The position numbers and the translations under genes are program-made. A stretch of 14,348 nucleotides of DNA, taken from contig PLJQ01000207.1 in the NCBI GenBank assembly GCA_003140275.1, forward strand, positions 1-14,348, in the 5' to 3' direction. Positions 1-8,091 of this stretch are shown one piece after another. The notes under the pieces are model-generated. The model ran no database searches. It saw nothing but the letters and a program-made list of their open reading frames with translations, and was not told where the DNA came from. Positions within the stretch are counted from its first letter, which is position 1, and every line of letters begins with the position of its first letter. The DNA comes from Limisphaerales bacterium. GTDB taxonomy: Bacteria > Verrucomicrobiota > Verrucomicrobiia > Limisphaerales > PALSA-1396.

Positions 1-158
1 GTTTTGAAGTGACCGGTGACACGTCCAATGGCCACGCCCTTCCAACACTCCCACAGCACTGCACTAGCACCTTCCTAGCACCGTAGCGGGGAATTCGTGA
101 CTTGGTTGCCGCAACGAGAGTTTGGGGAAACACCAACTGGAGCTGTTGCTGCAATGTT
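1..158. other. Downstream flank of the operon, nothing called
   Basis: No coding sequence is recognised here. No hairpin followed by a T-run was found after the last stop codon at 159, so the operon may end by another mechanism or beyond the window. A short repeated GGTGCTAG-type string near 62-82 is the only visible pattern. Confidence 0.4.
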
Positions 159-2192
159 TTAACTCCGGGTTGTACGGTCAACAACGATGACACGATAGAA
201 GCGCCGGTTCGGAAGAACTCCACCTGTGAAACTTCCGTCATCAATCCATGTGGTTGTGATTCCATCAGCCACAATACCGCGCTGGGCTAGTTGCCAAATG
301 TCTGATTCCAAGTCATTGCAATATTCGATCCGATAGACAAACGCATCTTGACTCTGGAAAGTGACCCTGAAATCTCCGTTCGATTGTTTGATACCCTGAC
401 AGACCGGACCAGACACTTGAACTAGCGGATAGCGTCTCCCGGCGTCCCGATCCACATTTAAAATGTTGGTGACTGCGATTGAGTTGGTGGTCGAAGTCTC
501 AGCAAGTTTGCCCATTCCTGTCACGGCAATCATGGCCCAGGATGTTGCCGGAGCCGTGCGGATTTGAGTGCTGCCCATGGCTTCAAGCGATTGATAAATC
601 GGCTGGTCCATTGCGTAAGTGAAAAGACCACTATTGTCCGCCACTGCGATCATGACAATTGAGCCGTTGGGGATATTGCTTAAATAATTCCCGACTGATT
701 GCTTGTAAGCGGCATCGCCCGAGTGATACCAAGTATCAAAGTGGCGATATTCTTTAACGCGGTTGCCAGTCTTTTCATCCAGGATTCCAATATTCAATCC
801 GCGTCCCCCTAAATCGCCGCCAGCACGGGAATAAACGGTCTTCCCGTTTACTTGGAAGACGGCAACGCCACCCGAACTCACATTGAGAACCGGATTGGAT
901 AATAAGGGAATAGTATTTTGCCCATTCAATAGAAAAAGCTGTTGGAATGCGGCATAAACTAATTTCGGTTGTCGAAAAATATTGAGCCAACCGAACCATT
1001 CTTCGTCATTGAAGCCGTCAGGTTGGCCCGCATTTGTTTCTTGTGAAATGTCGTGTATCCCAGGATTTCCATTTTTATACCATTCGTCCGCGAACGCGAA
1101 GCCGAACGCCCCGGACACAATCCCGTTTGTTCTTTCGGAAGCAATATTGAAAAACAATTCATCCCAAAGTCCACTATCAAAATTCGCCTGCATAAGCTGG
1201 TTTTCCGCCGTGATCCGATGATCAAAAGAATCCGCGCCAAATTCTGCCACGAACATCGGTTTGGTTGACACTTGGGCCCATTGCGAGAAAGCATCCGTGA
1301 AACTTGCGTTGCGGTAGAGTTGGAGTCCCCAAATGTTGACACTGGGAACCCAGTTGCTAACCACGATGCTCGTAAAATTCACGCTGCCGTCGGTGGGTTG
1401 CCACGGCGCAGTATCCGGGTTCAGATAATGATAGCTGTTGTAAGGTTGGGCGGCGGTTGAAAGTGGAATGTGCGGATCGCCGTAGAACGAAACCACGGGA
1501 TGATTCGTGTCGAGAATGGCAATTTGTTGGGCGCACGATTCCGTAAACTGCGCGGCAGCCTGGAGATTGTTGAATGTGCCGTAATAATAATTAATGTCCC
1601 ACTCGTTCCCCACGCCCCATCCGAAGATCGCCGGATGATTTTTAAACGCGTTCACGAGTGCTGAAATATTGTTCGAGTTGGCGGTATCGTTGTAATAGGG
1701 TGCGTTGACGGGTAGAATGACTTTGATTCCGTACTTATAAAACATATCCAGCACAGCCTCGGCTTGTGAATTTGTTCCCATGTCATAATACAGTCGAACG
1801 ACATTCGCGCCCATGTTGGCCATGAGCGGAATATCCGTTGTGTACCATTTGAAAAACTCTTGGCGAAAACCCTTCGGATCCGCCGCGGGATTCGAATTCG
1901 TGGACGACGGACTCCAGTTGATCCCCTTTATTGTAATGGCGTACGGTGTGCCCAGCATTCCGTCCTGTTTGCGTTCTTGAACGAAGATGCGGCGGTCGCC
2001 GGGTTGCGTATAAACTACTGTTGGTTGGTTTGGAACCCCGAAGGCACCCGCATAACTATCGCTCGTTAAGGAAAAGAGCAGGAGTAATCCTGAGACGAGA
2101 AATGATGCTCCATGAAAAATAGACTGTCGGTAACGCCTGGCGATGCGAAGCATGGGTTCTTCCGAGCTGAGTGGTCTTAAATCCGTATTCAT
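159..2192 (-). CDS. Secreted clan GH-A glycosidase-like protein with ILEI/PANDER-like domain
   Basis: 677 residues, probably exported: a basic stretch (about 15-23) precedes a hydrophobic segment (about 30-42) and a likely cleavage near 'SYAGA'. Residues about 75-420 look like a TIM-barrel glycoside hydrolase of clan GH-A (GH2-catalytic/GH5-like). 'GVGNEWD' gives the putative acid/base Glu197 and 'VAEFGAD' the putative nucleophile Glu317. Residues about 437-565 match the ILEI/PANDER-like pattern ('RGLNIGILDEKTG', 'IPNGSIVMIAVADN', 'MGSTQIR', 'SWAMIAVTG'). The last 75 residues end in 'RRFYRVIVV' and resemble a C-terminal beta module common in secreted verrucomicrobial proteins. The chosen ATG overlaps the upstream stop as ATGA; Met14 (2153) would also give a normal signal peptide. 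Last gene of the operon. The substrate is unknown; beta-mannosidase, beta-glucanase or transglycosylase activity are all possible. Confidence 0.8.
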   Translation of the reverse strand: MNTDLRPLSSEEPMLRIARRYRQSIFHGASFLVSGLLLLFSLTSDSYAGAFGVPNQPTVVYTQPGDRRIFVQERKQDGMLGTPYAITIKGINWSPSSTNSNPAADPKGFRQEFFKWYTTDIPLMANMGANVVRLYYDMGTNSQAEAVLDMFYKYGIKVILPVNAPYYNDTANSNNISALVNAFKNHPAIFGWGVGNEWDINYYYGTFNNLQAAAQFTESCAQQIAILDTNHPVVSFYGDPHIPLSTAAQPYNSYHYLNPDTAPWQPTDGSVNFTSIVVSNWVPSVNIWGLQLYRNASFTDAFSQWAQVSTKPMFVAEFGADSFDHRITAENQLMQANFDSGLWDELFFNIASERTNGIVSGAFGFAFADEWYKNGNPGIHDISQETNAGQPDGFNDEEWFGWLNIFRQPKLVYAAFQQLFLLNGQNTIPLLSNPVLNVSSGGVAVFQVNGKTVYSRAGGDLGGRGLNIGILDEKTGNRVKEYRHFDTWYHSGDAAYKQSVGNYLSNIPNGSIVMIAVADNSGLFTYAMDQPIYQSLEAMGSTQIRTAPATSWAMIAVTGMGKLAETSTTNSIAVTNILNVDRDAGRRYPLVQVSGPVCQGIKQSNGDFRVTFQSQDAFVYRIEYCNDLESDIWQLAQRGIVADGITTTWIDDGSFTGGVLPNRRFYRVIVVDRTTRS

Positions 2193-3508
2193 CGGCAGAC
2201 TACTTGAATCGGCAAATTCGCGGTCGCCGCCGAACCGTCTGGATTAAAGTGGTAAACAAAAATGCGGTAATTGCCCGCGACATCGGGTAGTTGAATGGTA
2301 GCCTGATCGTTCTCAACGGAAACGACGGCATCTTTAATAGGTGGCGTGGGCGGTTCAGCGTCGCCACCGCTGCTTGGATTATCCGTCACATCCCGGCGCA
2401 AGTCCCATCGAGTTGTGTGCCGGGCTCCGTCCGCGTCCTTGACATCAACGGTGCATTGCACCTTAGAACCAGCCGGGAAAATATGAGTAGCCGAATCCGC
2501 GACCGCGCCGTTTGATCGAATCGTGATTACGCGAATCCCAATTTCGGGGCAGCGCTGGGCCGGCCATTTGCCTGTCCACGCCATGGTCATGGCGTCCACG
2601 GCGCCGAGACGATTTCCTTCCGGTAGAAACATTCCGTACCAGGTGTGGGTCTTCTCTTGTTTCTGTCCCCAAAGGAAAGCGTACGATCCAAGACAAGTCG
2701 GCTGGCCCTCGACCGCGCGTTTGTAAGCTTTCAGGTAAAGAGTGGCTTTTAAAGTACTGCTGTCTTCAATGGGCACGCCCCAACACGTTTTTCCCACTTC
2801 CCAATGACCTCGCGGGCCAAACTCGGTCAGCAGCCATGGCCGCTTCCATCCCTGACCGGCAATTGCAGAAGGAAGCGACGTCGCGCCACTGTAAGTGTTG
2901 ATGCCTACGGCGTCGAGCGCGGGGCAATATTCGTCGAGTTCACGCAGTTTGCTACCGCCAATTCCGGCAACCACGGTGATGACGGGGTGTTCACCATCCA
3001 CCTGCTTGATCATTTCCGTGATCTGTTGCACGGCCTTCCAGACGCGAATTCGGTCTTCCTTGCTGACGGACAATTCAGTTTCGTTGCCGATCACCCACAT
3101 GAGCACTGCCGGATGGTCCTTGTATTTGAGCACCTGCTGGCGAACATTCTCTAACTGCGCCTTGACAGCGTCATTGTTCGAATAATCGAATCCATGTCTG
3201 GGACTGCGAATGGGAAGGCCCAGTAATACGCTGATGCCTTTCTCGCCCGCTTGGTCGAGGATTGGACCCGGCTCGTAAGCACTGATTGAATTGCCTCCTG
3301 CTGCAACCAGTTCGTCCAGCCGGGTGCTCCCGCAGACACCCTTGATCAAATACGGCTGGCCGTTCCGCAACAATTCATAGCCGTCGCCTTTCGGGACGAT
3401 TTTCACCGCGGACAGAGCATCCGTGGCGAGGAGGTTCAACGCTGCGATGCAAATCCCCAAACAGAGTTTGGCCCGGTTTAACATTGGTGTTTGGAGTGTA
3501 AGTTTCAT
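2189..3508 (-). CDS. Secreted clan GH-A glycosidase-like protein
   Basis: 439 residues with a signal peptide (hydrophobic segment about 15-28, cleavage near 'ALSA'). Residues about 37-315 look like a compact GH2-catalytic/GH5-like TIM barrel: 'RNGQPYLIKGV' at the first strand, 'MWVIGNETE' with putative acid/base Glu143, and 'LLTEFGPRG' with putative nucleophile Glu229. Residues about 320-439 form one or two beta-rich regions separated by a Pro-rich linker near 385. The final part ('AGNYRIFVYHFNPDGSAATANLP') resembles an Ig/Fn3-like module. It is a shorter relative of the downstream glycosidase and is translationally coupled to it by ATGA. Met9 (3484) is an alternative start. Substrate unknown. 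Both catalytic glutamates are present, so the enzyme is probably active rather than a mere binding protein. Confidence 0.78.
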   Translation of the reverse strand: MKLTLQTPMLNRAKLCLGICIAALNLLATDALSAVKIVPKGDGYELLRNGQPYLIKGVCGSTRLDELVAAGGNSISAYEPGPILDQAGEKGISVLLGLPIRSPRHGFDYSNNDAVKAQLENVRQQVLKYKDHPAVLMWVIGNETELSVSKEDRIRVWKAVQQITEMIKQVDGEHPVITVVAGIGGSKLRELDEYCPALDAVGINTYSGATSLPSAIAGQGWKRPWLLTEFGPRGHWEVGKTCWGVPIEDSSTLKATLYLKAYKRAVEGQPTCLGSYAFLWGQKQEKTHTWYGMFLPEGNRLGAVDAMTMAWTGKWPAQRCPEIGIRVITIRSNGAVADSATHIFPAGSKVQCTVDVKDADGARHTTRWDLRRDVTDNPSSGGDAEPPTPPIKDAVVSVENDQATIQLPDVAGNYRIFVYHFNPDGSAATANLPIQVVCR

Positions 3509-3542
3509 GGTTGCGTCACGGCGTTACGGGACTTGAACAGAA

Positions 3543-4667
3543 TCATTCAAACTCAATATCATCCAGATAGAATGTAACAGCGTGGTCGGACGACCATCCA
3601 AACGCCGAGATCACAGACGACATATTCTGGCCCGCCAAATCAATCGTCACCTCTTGCCATTGGGGAGTTAGCGACACGGTCTTGGATACCTTTTCATAGG
3701 ATGCGTGGAACGCTTTCTCCGGTGCCGAGTTTCCGCCGGAGAAAAACTCGACACTCTCGCCCGTCTTCGTGCCGCGCACAAAAAACGTGAGTTTGGTGAA
3801 GTGTTTATCCGTCAGGTTCTGACCGGGCTTATCGCCCCAATTGTTCGCGGGAAACTGCCAGGCAACCGCCGCCCAGGCGTCGTTTCCGGTTGTATAGGTC
3901 CACTTCTGGCAGGTCGGCAAAGAATGAGGGCTGTCTTTGCAGTTCTCGTCCACCTGGAGATACTTCCCCCCCTTTGCGCCATCACCCATCCAGCCAGACG
4001 CCTTGAAACCCAGTCTGGCGACGTCTCGCTCGCTTCCGGTGCTGGCCATTGGTGCGGGTGTCGCTGCTGGTGTCGCGGTTTCAAAGGAAATGTCCTGTAA
4101 ATAAAATGCGATCGGCGAATCGGCACCTTGGAGTGACCAGCCAAACGCGCATGCCACGGACGATAAATCCCCCTTGATTTCCAGACTGTATTGTTTCCAG
4201 TCCGTCGTGAGTGCGACATTGGTTGAGACTTTTTCGAGCGTGGACTGATAGGCTTTGGCGGGATCAGTGTTGCCGCCCGAAAAGAACTCGATTTCCTCCC
4301 GGCCTTTTCCGCCGCGGGCGTACCAGGTTATTTTGGTGATGTCGGCGGCCAGTTTTCGGCCTGGTTTGTCGCCCCAATTGTTCGCGGGAAACTGCCAAGC
4401 GACCGCCGCCCAACCGTCATCCCCCCGGGTGTAAGTCCATTTTTGGCAGGTCGACCCGGAGTGGGGATTTTCCTGGCTGGCCGCCTCGAATTTCAGGAAC
4501 TTTTGGCCCTTGGAGCCATCGCCCATCCAGCCCGTGGGCGAGAATCCCTGCTGCGAGATCGGCAAGGGTGCGGCGGACAGCAGCGCCAAACGCGCCATGG
4601 CAAAGACCAGCAAAAGGACAACGAAGCTGAAACGATAAGACCGGACACGATATAATGGATTTTTCAT
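3543..4667 (-). CDS. Secreted protein of two tandem carbohydrate-binding-like modules
   Basis: The frame is open up to 5015, but I chose the ATG at 4667. It begins 'MKNPLYRVRSYR' followed by a hydrophobic signal segment (about 13-32). The upstream extension would overlap the previous gene by about 300 bp in another frame and has the look of shadow sequence. The mature part is two copies of a module of about 155 residues (41-196 and 220-374), joined by a linker rich in Ala, Thr and Pro. Each copy carries 'GWMGDG', 'CQKWTYT', 'WAAVAWQFPANNWG', 'FFSGGN' and ends in an acidic 'DISFE' or 'DDIEFE'. The fold looks like a beta-sandwich of the CBM/galactose-binding type often attached to glycosidases. 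No catalytic motif is seen, so the likely role is binding polysaccharide outside the cell beside the two glycosidases encoded downstream. Confidence 0.75.
   Translation of the reverse strand: MKNPLYRVRSYRFSFVVLLLVFAMARLALLSAAPLPISQQGFSPTGWMGDGSKGQKFLKFEAASQENPHSGSTCQKWTYTRGDDGWAAVAWQFPANNWGDKPGRKLAADITKITWYARGGKGREEIEFFSGGNTDPAKAYQSTLEKVSTNVALTTDWKQYSLEIKGDLSSVACAFGWSLQGADSPIAFYLQDISFETATPAATPAPMASTGSERDVARLGFKASGWMGDGAKGGKYLQVDENCKDSPHSLPTCQKWTYTTGNDAWAAVAWQFPANNWGDKPGQNLTDKHFTKLTFFVRGTKTGESVEFFSGGNSAPEKAFHASYEKVSKTVSLTPQWQEVTIDLAGQNMSSVISAFGWSSDHAVTFYLDDIEFE
3546..4010 (-). repeat. Module copy 3 (coding repeat, about 155 residues)
   Basis: The second copy within the two-module protein. It shares 'GWMGDG', 'CQKWTYT', 'AAVAWQFPANNWGDKPG' and 'FFSGGN' with the other two copies. 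DNA is also strongly alike around 3830-3915, so the copies could recombine. It closes the protein with 'DDIEFE'. Confidence 0.8.
4080..4547 (-). repeat. Module copy 2 (coding repeat, about 155 residues)
   Basis: The first copy within the two-module protein, beginning 'GFSPTGWMGDG' and ending 'QDISFE'. It is close to the lipoprotein copy at its start ('FSPTGWMGDG') and to copy 3 in the core. A linker rich in Ala, Thr and Pro separates it from copy 3. Confidence 0.8.
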
Positions 4668-4708
4668 AGGTTTTGGGATTAATTTTTGAACTTGTTGGTG
4701 TAGGGAGA

Positions 4709-5656
4709 TTATTCGTATTGAACATCGTCCACGAAAAATGTGGTGGGATGTTCGGCAGCGACAACGGCCCATCCAAAGGCGCAAACGACGGAAGACAGAT
4801 CCAGTCCGGAAATATCCAGACTGAACTTTTGCCAGTCGCGGGATAATGCCGTTGACTTGGAGACCTTCGCAAATGAAGACTGGTAGGGCTTCTCCGGGGC
4901 GGTATTGCCACCAGCGAAGAATTCCACTTCCTCGCCACCCTCGGCACCGCGGGCATACCAGGTCACCTTTGTAAATCCACGGTTCGAAAGATTTTTGCCG
5001 GGCTGAGTGCCCCAATTATTTGCGGGAAATTGCCAGGCAACGGCCGCCCAACCGGCATCCCCTTTCGTATAGGTCCACTTTTGGCAGGTGGGCCCGGAGT
5101 GTGGGTGGTCCTGACTGGCCTTTTCAAATTGGACCCATGTCTGGCCTTTGATTCCGTCGCCCATCCAACCCGTGGGACTAAACTCACTTTCAGGAAGGTA
5201 AAAGTCGGTCGGAGCCACTGCCGAAATATGTGGTTGGGTGTCGTTTGGCGCCTGATGAATTACGGGAACTGCATCTCCTGAGATGACCGTCACCTTGCAA
5301 GAGCGCACGGCAATTGTTTTGTCGTTGCGAACGGCTTCAACTCGAATCAAAACCTCCCCGACGTTTGTAGGTGTATCGTTTGTGGGTGCGTAGTAAGTCG
5401 TGAGCAGTTCGGGAAACTCGTGTGGATCGCAGTGGCCGGGAGCGACGGCAAACCGAAATGTCGTCCCCGGAGGCATATCCCTTACTGAAGCACTCAGTTC
5501 CACTTTGCCTCCCACCGGAACGGTGGAACTGGGCCGAACCAAAACTTCGTCGATCTCAGGTTTCCCGCCCACACAACCGGTGAGCAACGCGCTCACAATG
5601 CAAATAACCAAGCAAAGTCTCGTTTTCATACCGAAAAGCTGGAGTAATTGATTCAT
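4709..5656 (-). CDS. Lipoprotein with Ig-like region and one carbohydrate-binding-like module
   Basis: 315 residues. A lipoprotein signal ends in the lipobox 'LLTGC' with Cys28 as the acylation site. If translation starts at the internal Met10 (5629, 'MKTRLCLV'), the signal is 18 residues plus Cys, a very typical length; neither start has a clear Shine-Dalgarno sequence. Residues about 33-125 resemble an Ig-like beta domain ('VGGKVELSASVRDMPPGTTFRF'-type pattern). A linker follows to about 156. Residues 157-315 are a third copy of the module found twice in the next gene ('FSPTGWMGDG', 'AAVAWQFPANNWG', 'FFAGGN', final 'DDVQYE'). It is probably tethered to a membrane, displaying the binding module in the periplasm or at the cell surface. 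The gap to the membrane-protein gene upstream is 24 bp, so it may link that machinery to the exported proteins. Confidence 0.78.
   Translation of the reverse strand: MNQLLQLFGMKTRLCLVICIVSALLTGCVGGKPEIDEVLVRPSSTVPVGGKVELSASVRDMPPGTTFRFAVAPGHCDPHEFPELLTTYYAPTNDTPTNVGEVLIRVEAVRNDKTIAVRSCKVTVISGDAVPVIHQAPNDTQPHISAVAPTDFYLPESEFSPTGWMGDGIKGQTWVQFEKASQDHPHSGPTCQKWTYTKGDAGWAAVAWQFPANNWGTQPGKNLSNRGFTKVTWYARGAEGGEEVEFFAGGNTAPEKPYQSSFAKVSKSTALSRDWQKFSLDISGLDLSSVVCAFGWAVVAAEHPTTFFVDDVQYE
4712..5188 (-). repeat. Module copy 1 (coding repeat, about 158 residues)
   Basis: The C-terminal module of the lipoprotein, in a separate gene from copies 2 and 3. The order of conserved blocks is identical: 'GWMGDG', 'CQKWTYT', 'AAVAWQFPANNWG', 'WYARG', 'FFAGGN', 'DDVQYE'. 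This points to tandem duplication across a gene boundary. Confidence 0.8.
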
Positions 5657-5680
5657 GTTGTTGAAGGTTTAACGTCTGGA

Positions 5681-7582
5681 TTAATCGTCTGGAAAAAACA
5701 ATTCGTCACCATTTTTCGACCAAGCCCTGACGGGAGGCAGATTCCAAGCAAGAAAGCGCTGACACCGTTCCAGGATGAGCAGGTCCCCTGCGCCTGGAAG
5801 CCCGCCCGAACGAACAGCCGAAGCCGCTGGATTACGACTCGGTCCAACGGCTAAGGTAATACTTTGCGAAGAATCTCCGATTAGGTTTGTTCGCGGGAGA
5901 GACTGCCACGAGCTACTATAATAACTTGCAAACCATGACGAATGATTTGCGACGTGAAATTTAAATGTAAGCTCGGGCGACACTACCGGACCTAAGCCCG
6001 CGTAATGCGTTATTGGACCGGTCTGGAACCCAGCGTAGTGAGGTGCCTGAGGTGGCCATGCGAGGTGCCACAGTTCCGCAACGTCCAACCATAGAGCGAG
6101 CAGCATGATGGGCCACAGGACGCAGCGAAGTCCCGTCCATACGCATTTCAACCATGCGATTCGTCGGTTAATAAACCGGCACCATTTGCCCAAGTCACTC
6201 CACTGGCTGGCACTTCCAGATGGCTTTGGAAAAATGAATGCTTCCAAGCGACCTCCCCACGCAACGCACATTACCGCTTCGGCTAAATGGCTGGCTTTCA
6301 TGGCTGGGAGATCTCGCTTTCCAAGGTCTGGCTCCGGCGGGCAGATGAACATTTTCATATCGTTGGCGGAAGCAACCGCATGTTTATCTTTAAGGCGGTC
6401 AACGTAATTGTCCGCGAGCCGGTCAGCATTGGTTTCGATTGCTCCTGAACTCTCAACTTCACCAGTTGCGCATGTGCCATCGACATGTTTTTCCATGGCG
6501 TTACCGATGTCGTCCCAAATGGAATTTTTTCGGCGCTTGTCCTGGGCGCTTTCAGAATGACGGCACAGTGAAAAAAGCAAACTCAAACTCAGGGGAAGCT
6601 CAAACGAACGTCCCTCGACTAAAGTGCGCTCAGGCGAGGTTCCACCGCAGACACAACACAGGGCTGAACGGTTCAAAAGCTCAATAATCTTGTTTCCTCG
6701 GCTTTTCCCATCGCGCCAGTTCCGCCACGCAGTCCACGCCATCGCCAGAGGCAACCCAAAGCTCGCCAACAAAAGCACTTCGGCTCCGGCGTGAATCCCG
6801 CGTTGCGAAAGGGAGTAGCCGAACGGTCCAAGCAGAACGATACCACAAACCAAGGCCATCAGGGAGATGTCGCTGAGAGGATGTCGAAGGTGAAAAAATC
6901 CAGACCCGCGCAGACGGGGGTGAAAGAAGTACCATCGCCAAAATATCCGCCAATAGTCTTTGCCGCCAAGGATGGCTTTGATCGCAGGATCAACCCCGGC
7001 AACCGCGGTCTTTTTCTGCTCGTCGTAGAACGTTTCGCCGACGATGTGATAGGAATGTTTTTCCGCACCGCCGTGGCCGGGCAATTGGGAATCGACTACG
7101 AAGGAGCGCCATCGCACGAGATCATCGCGCGACCATTTTTTTGCGGCGTCCTCGTCAACATGAACTCCAGCGATGCCGCTGGCCCGCTGCTTTGCCAAAG
7201 TCGGCCATTCTCGAAACGGGCCCAGAAATGCCAACTGCGCGAGGACAAGTTCTGAGACAAGTTGGGAACCAAAAGAATTTATACGCTCCGCGCTCTGAAT
7301 CCACCCCAGAAAAATGTTTTGCTCATCCTCGCCCGCAGTCTCAATGAATTTTTCGACGTCAGGCTCAACGTCAGTTCCTTCGTGTGTTAGCCAACGGTCC
7401 CATGCGTTGGCAAGGCGCAGGAACTCAGCGACCGATACTTGGGGTTGGCCCTGGTTACAGTAATGCCGAAACCGCTCGAAAACGCAGCTTATTAGTCTTT
7501 TACCGTCTGGTGATAAGCACACAGAAGGAGACCAAAGCGCATCTCGTGAGGGGCCATTTGCTGATATATCGACTTGCGCCAT
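5681..7582 (-). CDS. Unrecognised large membrane protein of the tubulin-like operon
   Basis: 633 residues, no family recognised. The N-terminal 210 or so residues are soluble-looking and mixed in charge. Hydrophobic segments at about 240-256 and 264-283 form a hairpin, followed by a basic stretch. A middle soluble region (about 290-470) holds a cysteine cluster 'CCVCGG' near 309-314 and an acidic section. A third membrane segment lies at about 484-503. The C-terminal 130 residues are rich in Ser, Gly and aromatic residues and, by simple topology, would lie on the opposite face from the N-terminus. The ATG at 7582 makes the gene overlap its upstream neighbour by about 91 bp; a GTG at 7522 would cut this to about 30 bp. 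By position it is a candidate membrane partner of the tubulin-like protein. No enzymatic motif was found. Confidence 0.7.
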   Translation of the reverse strand: MAQVDISANGPSRDALWSPSVCLSPDGKRLISCVFERFRHYCNQGQPQVSVAEFLRLANAWDRWLTHEGTDVEPDVEKFIETAGEDEQNIFLGWIQSAERINSFGSQLVSELVLAQLAFLGPFREWPTLAKQRASGIAGVHVDEDAAKKWSRDDLVRWRSFVVDSQLPGHGGAEKHSYHIVGETFYDEQKKTAVAGVDPAIKAILGGKDYWRIFWRWYFFHPRLRGSGFFHLRHPLSDISLMALVCGIVLLGPFGYSLSQRGIHAGAEVLLLASFGLPLAMAWTAWRNWRDGKSRGNKIIELLNRSALCCVCGGTSPERTLVEGRSFELPLSLSLLFSLCRHSESAQDKRRKNSIWDDIGNAMEKHVDGTCATGEVESSGAIETNADRLADNYVDRLKDKHAVASANDMKMFICPPEPDLGKRDLPAMKASHLAEAVMCVAWGGRLEAFIFPKPSGSASQWSDLGKWCRFINRRIAWLKCVWTGLRCVLWPIMLLALWLDVAELWHLAWPPQAPHYAGFQTGPITHYAGLGPVVSPELTFKFHVANHSSWFASYYSSSWQSLPRTNLIGDSSQSITLAVGPSRNPAASAVRSGGLPGAGDLLILERCQRFLAWNLPPVRAWSKNGDELFFPDD

Positions 7583-8091
7583 TCTTCTGCCCGATCCGCT
7601 GGAAGCTCGAACTTAATCAGTGTTTCGATCCCAGCACGCACAACTTGAGGTTCACTCACCAGTTCCTGCTCCGACTTTGAAAGCAGGGCCACTTCCCATT
7701 GCTTGACGCTGGAATCTAACCTTTGAGGTATGATGAAATCGAAGTAAAGAACCCCGCCTCCCCCAATCTCGGGCGGCGTTTTGAGTTCCAGATTCAAGAT
7801 TTGTTGACTAGCTCCCCGCAGCACCATGACCCGAATCCCGCCATCTGAATGGGTTCCCACAGCTATTTCCGGGCTATGCGCCAATTTCAACTTGAACTCG
7901 GAAATACTAACCGCAAAAAGGCCCGACAGTTCGGCTCCGATTTTCCTCACTATGCCCTGCCAACGCGCCTGGCGTTCCACACTTTTGCGGATTGCCTCAA
8001 ACTCCTTGAGGAAGAGATCCACCGGTGCCGGAGAAACGCTCGCACTCGTGTCCTCGACATACAACTCTAAAGCTTTTTTAAGATTATTCAT
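7492..8091 (-). CDS. Unrecognised soluble 199-residue protein
   Basis: No family recognised. There is no signal peptide or membrane segment, so it is predicted to be cytoplasmic. Residues 1-50 are helical and charged ('NNLKKALELYVED', 'DLFLKEFEAIRKSVER'). The centre (about 60-125) is beta-rich, with a glycine run 'EIGGGGVLYFDF'. The end is helical again. It is coupled to the sigma factor gene upstream by an ATGA overlap (8088-8091), and its 3' end lies inside the start of the membrane-protein gene downstream. Such tight coupling to the sigma factor makes a regulatory or adaptor role conceivable. It does not look like a usual anti-sigma factor: it has no zinc-binding HxxxCxxC motif and no membrane anchor. 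The function is open. Confidence 0.68.
   Translation of the reverse strand: MNNLKKALELYVEDTSASVSPAPVDLFLKEFEAIRKSVERQARWQGIVRKIGAELSGLFAVSISEFKLKLAHSPEIAVGTHSDGGIRVMVLRGASQQILNLELKTPPEIGGGGVLYFDFIIPQRLDSSVKQWEVALLSKSEQELVSEPQVVRAGIETLIKFELPADRAEEWRKSIYQQMAPHEMRFGLLLCAYHQTVKD

Noticed and set aside
101..125. Small GTTGCCGCAAC palindrome after the last gene as a terminator
   Set aside because: The arms are only 5 bp with a one-base loop and no T-run on the minus strand.
4417..4956. 179-codon minus-strand open frame in the module region
   Set aside because: A shadow of the two module-bearing genes in another frame, with Pro/Arg/Ser-rich composition and no independent support.
4668..5015. N-terminal extension of the two-module protein up to an ATG at 5015
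   Set aside because: It would overlap the lipoprotein gene by about 300 bp in another frame and would bury the clear signal peptide that starts at 4667.
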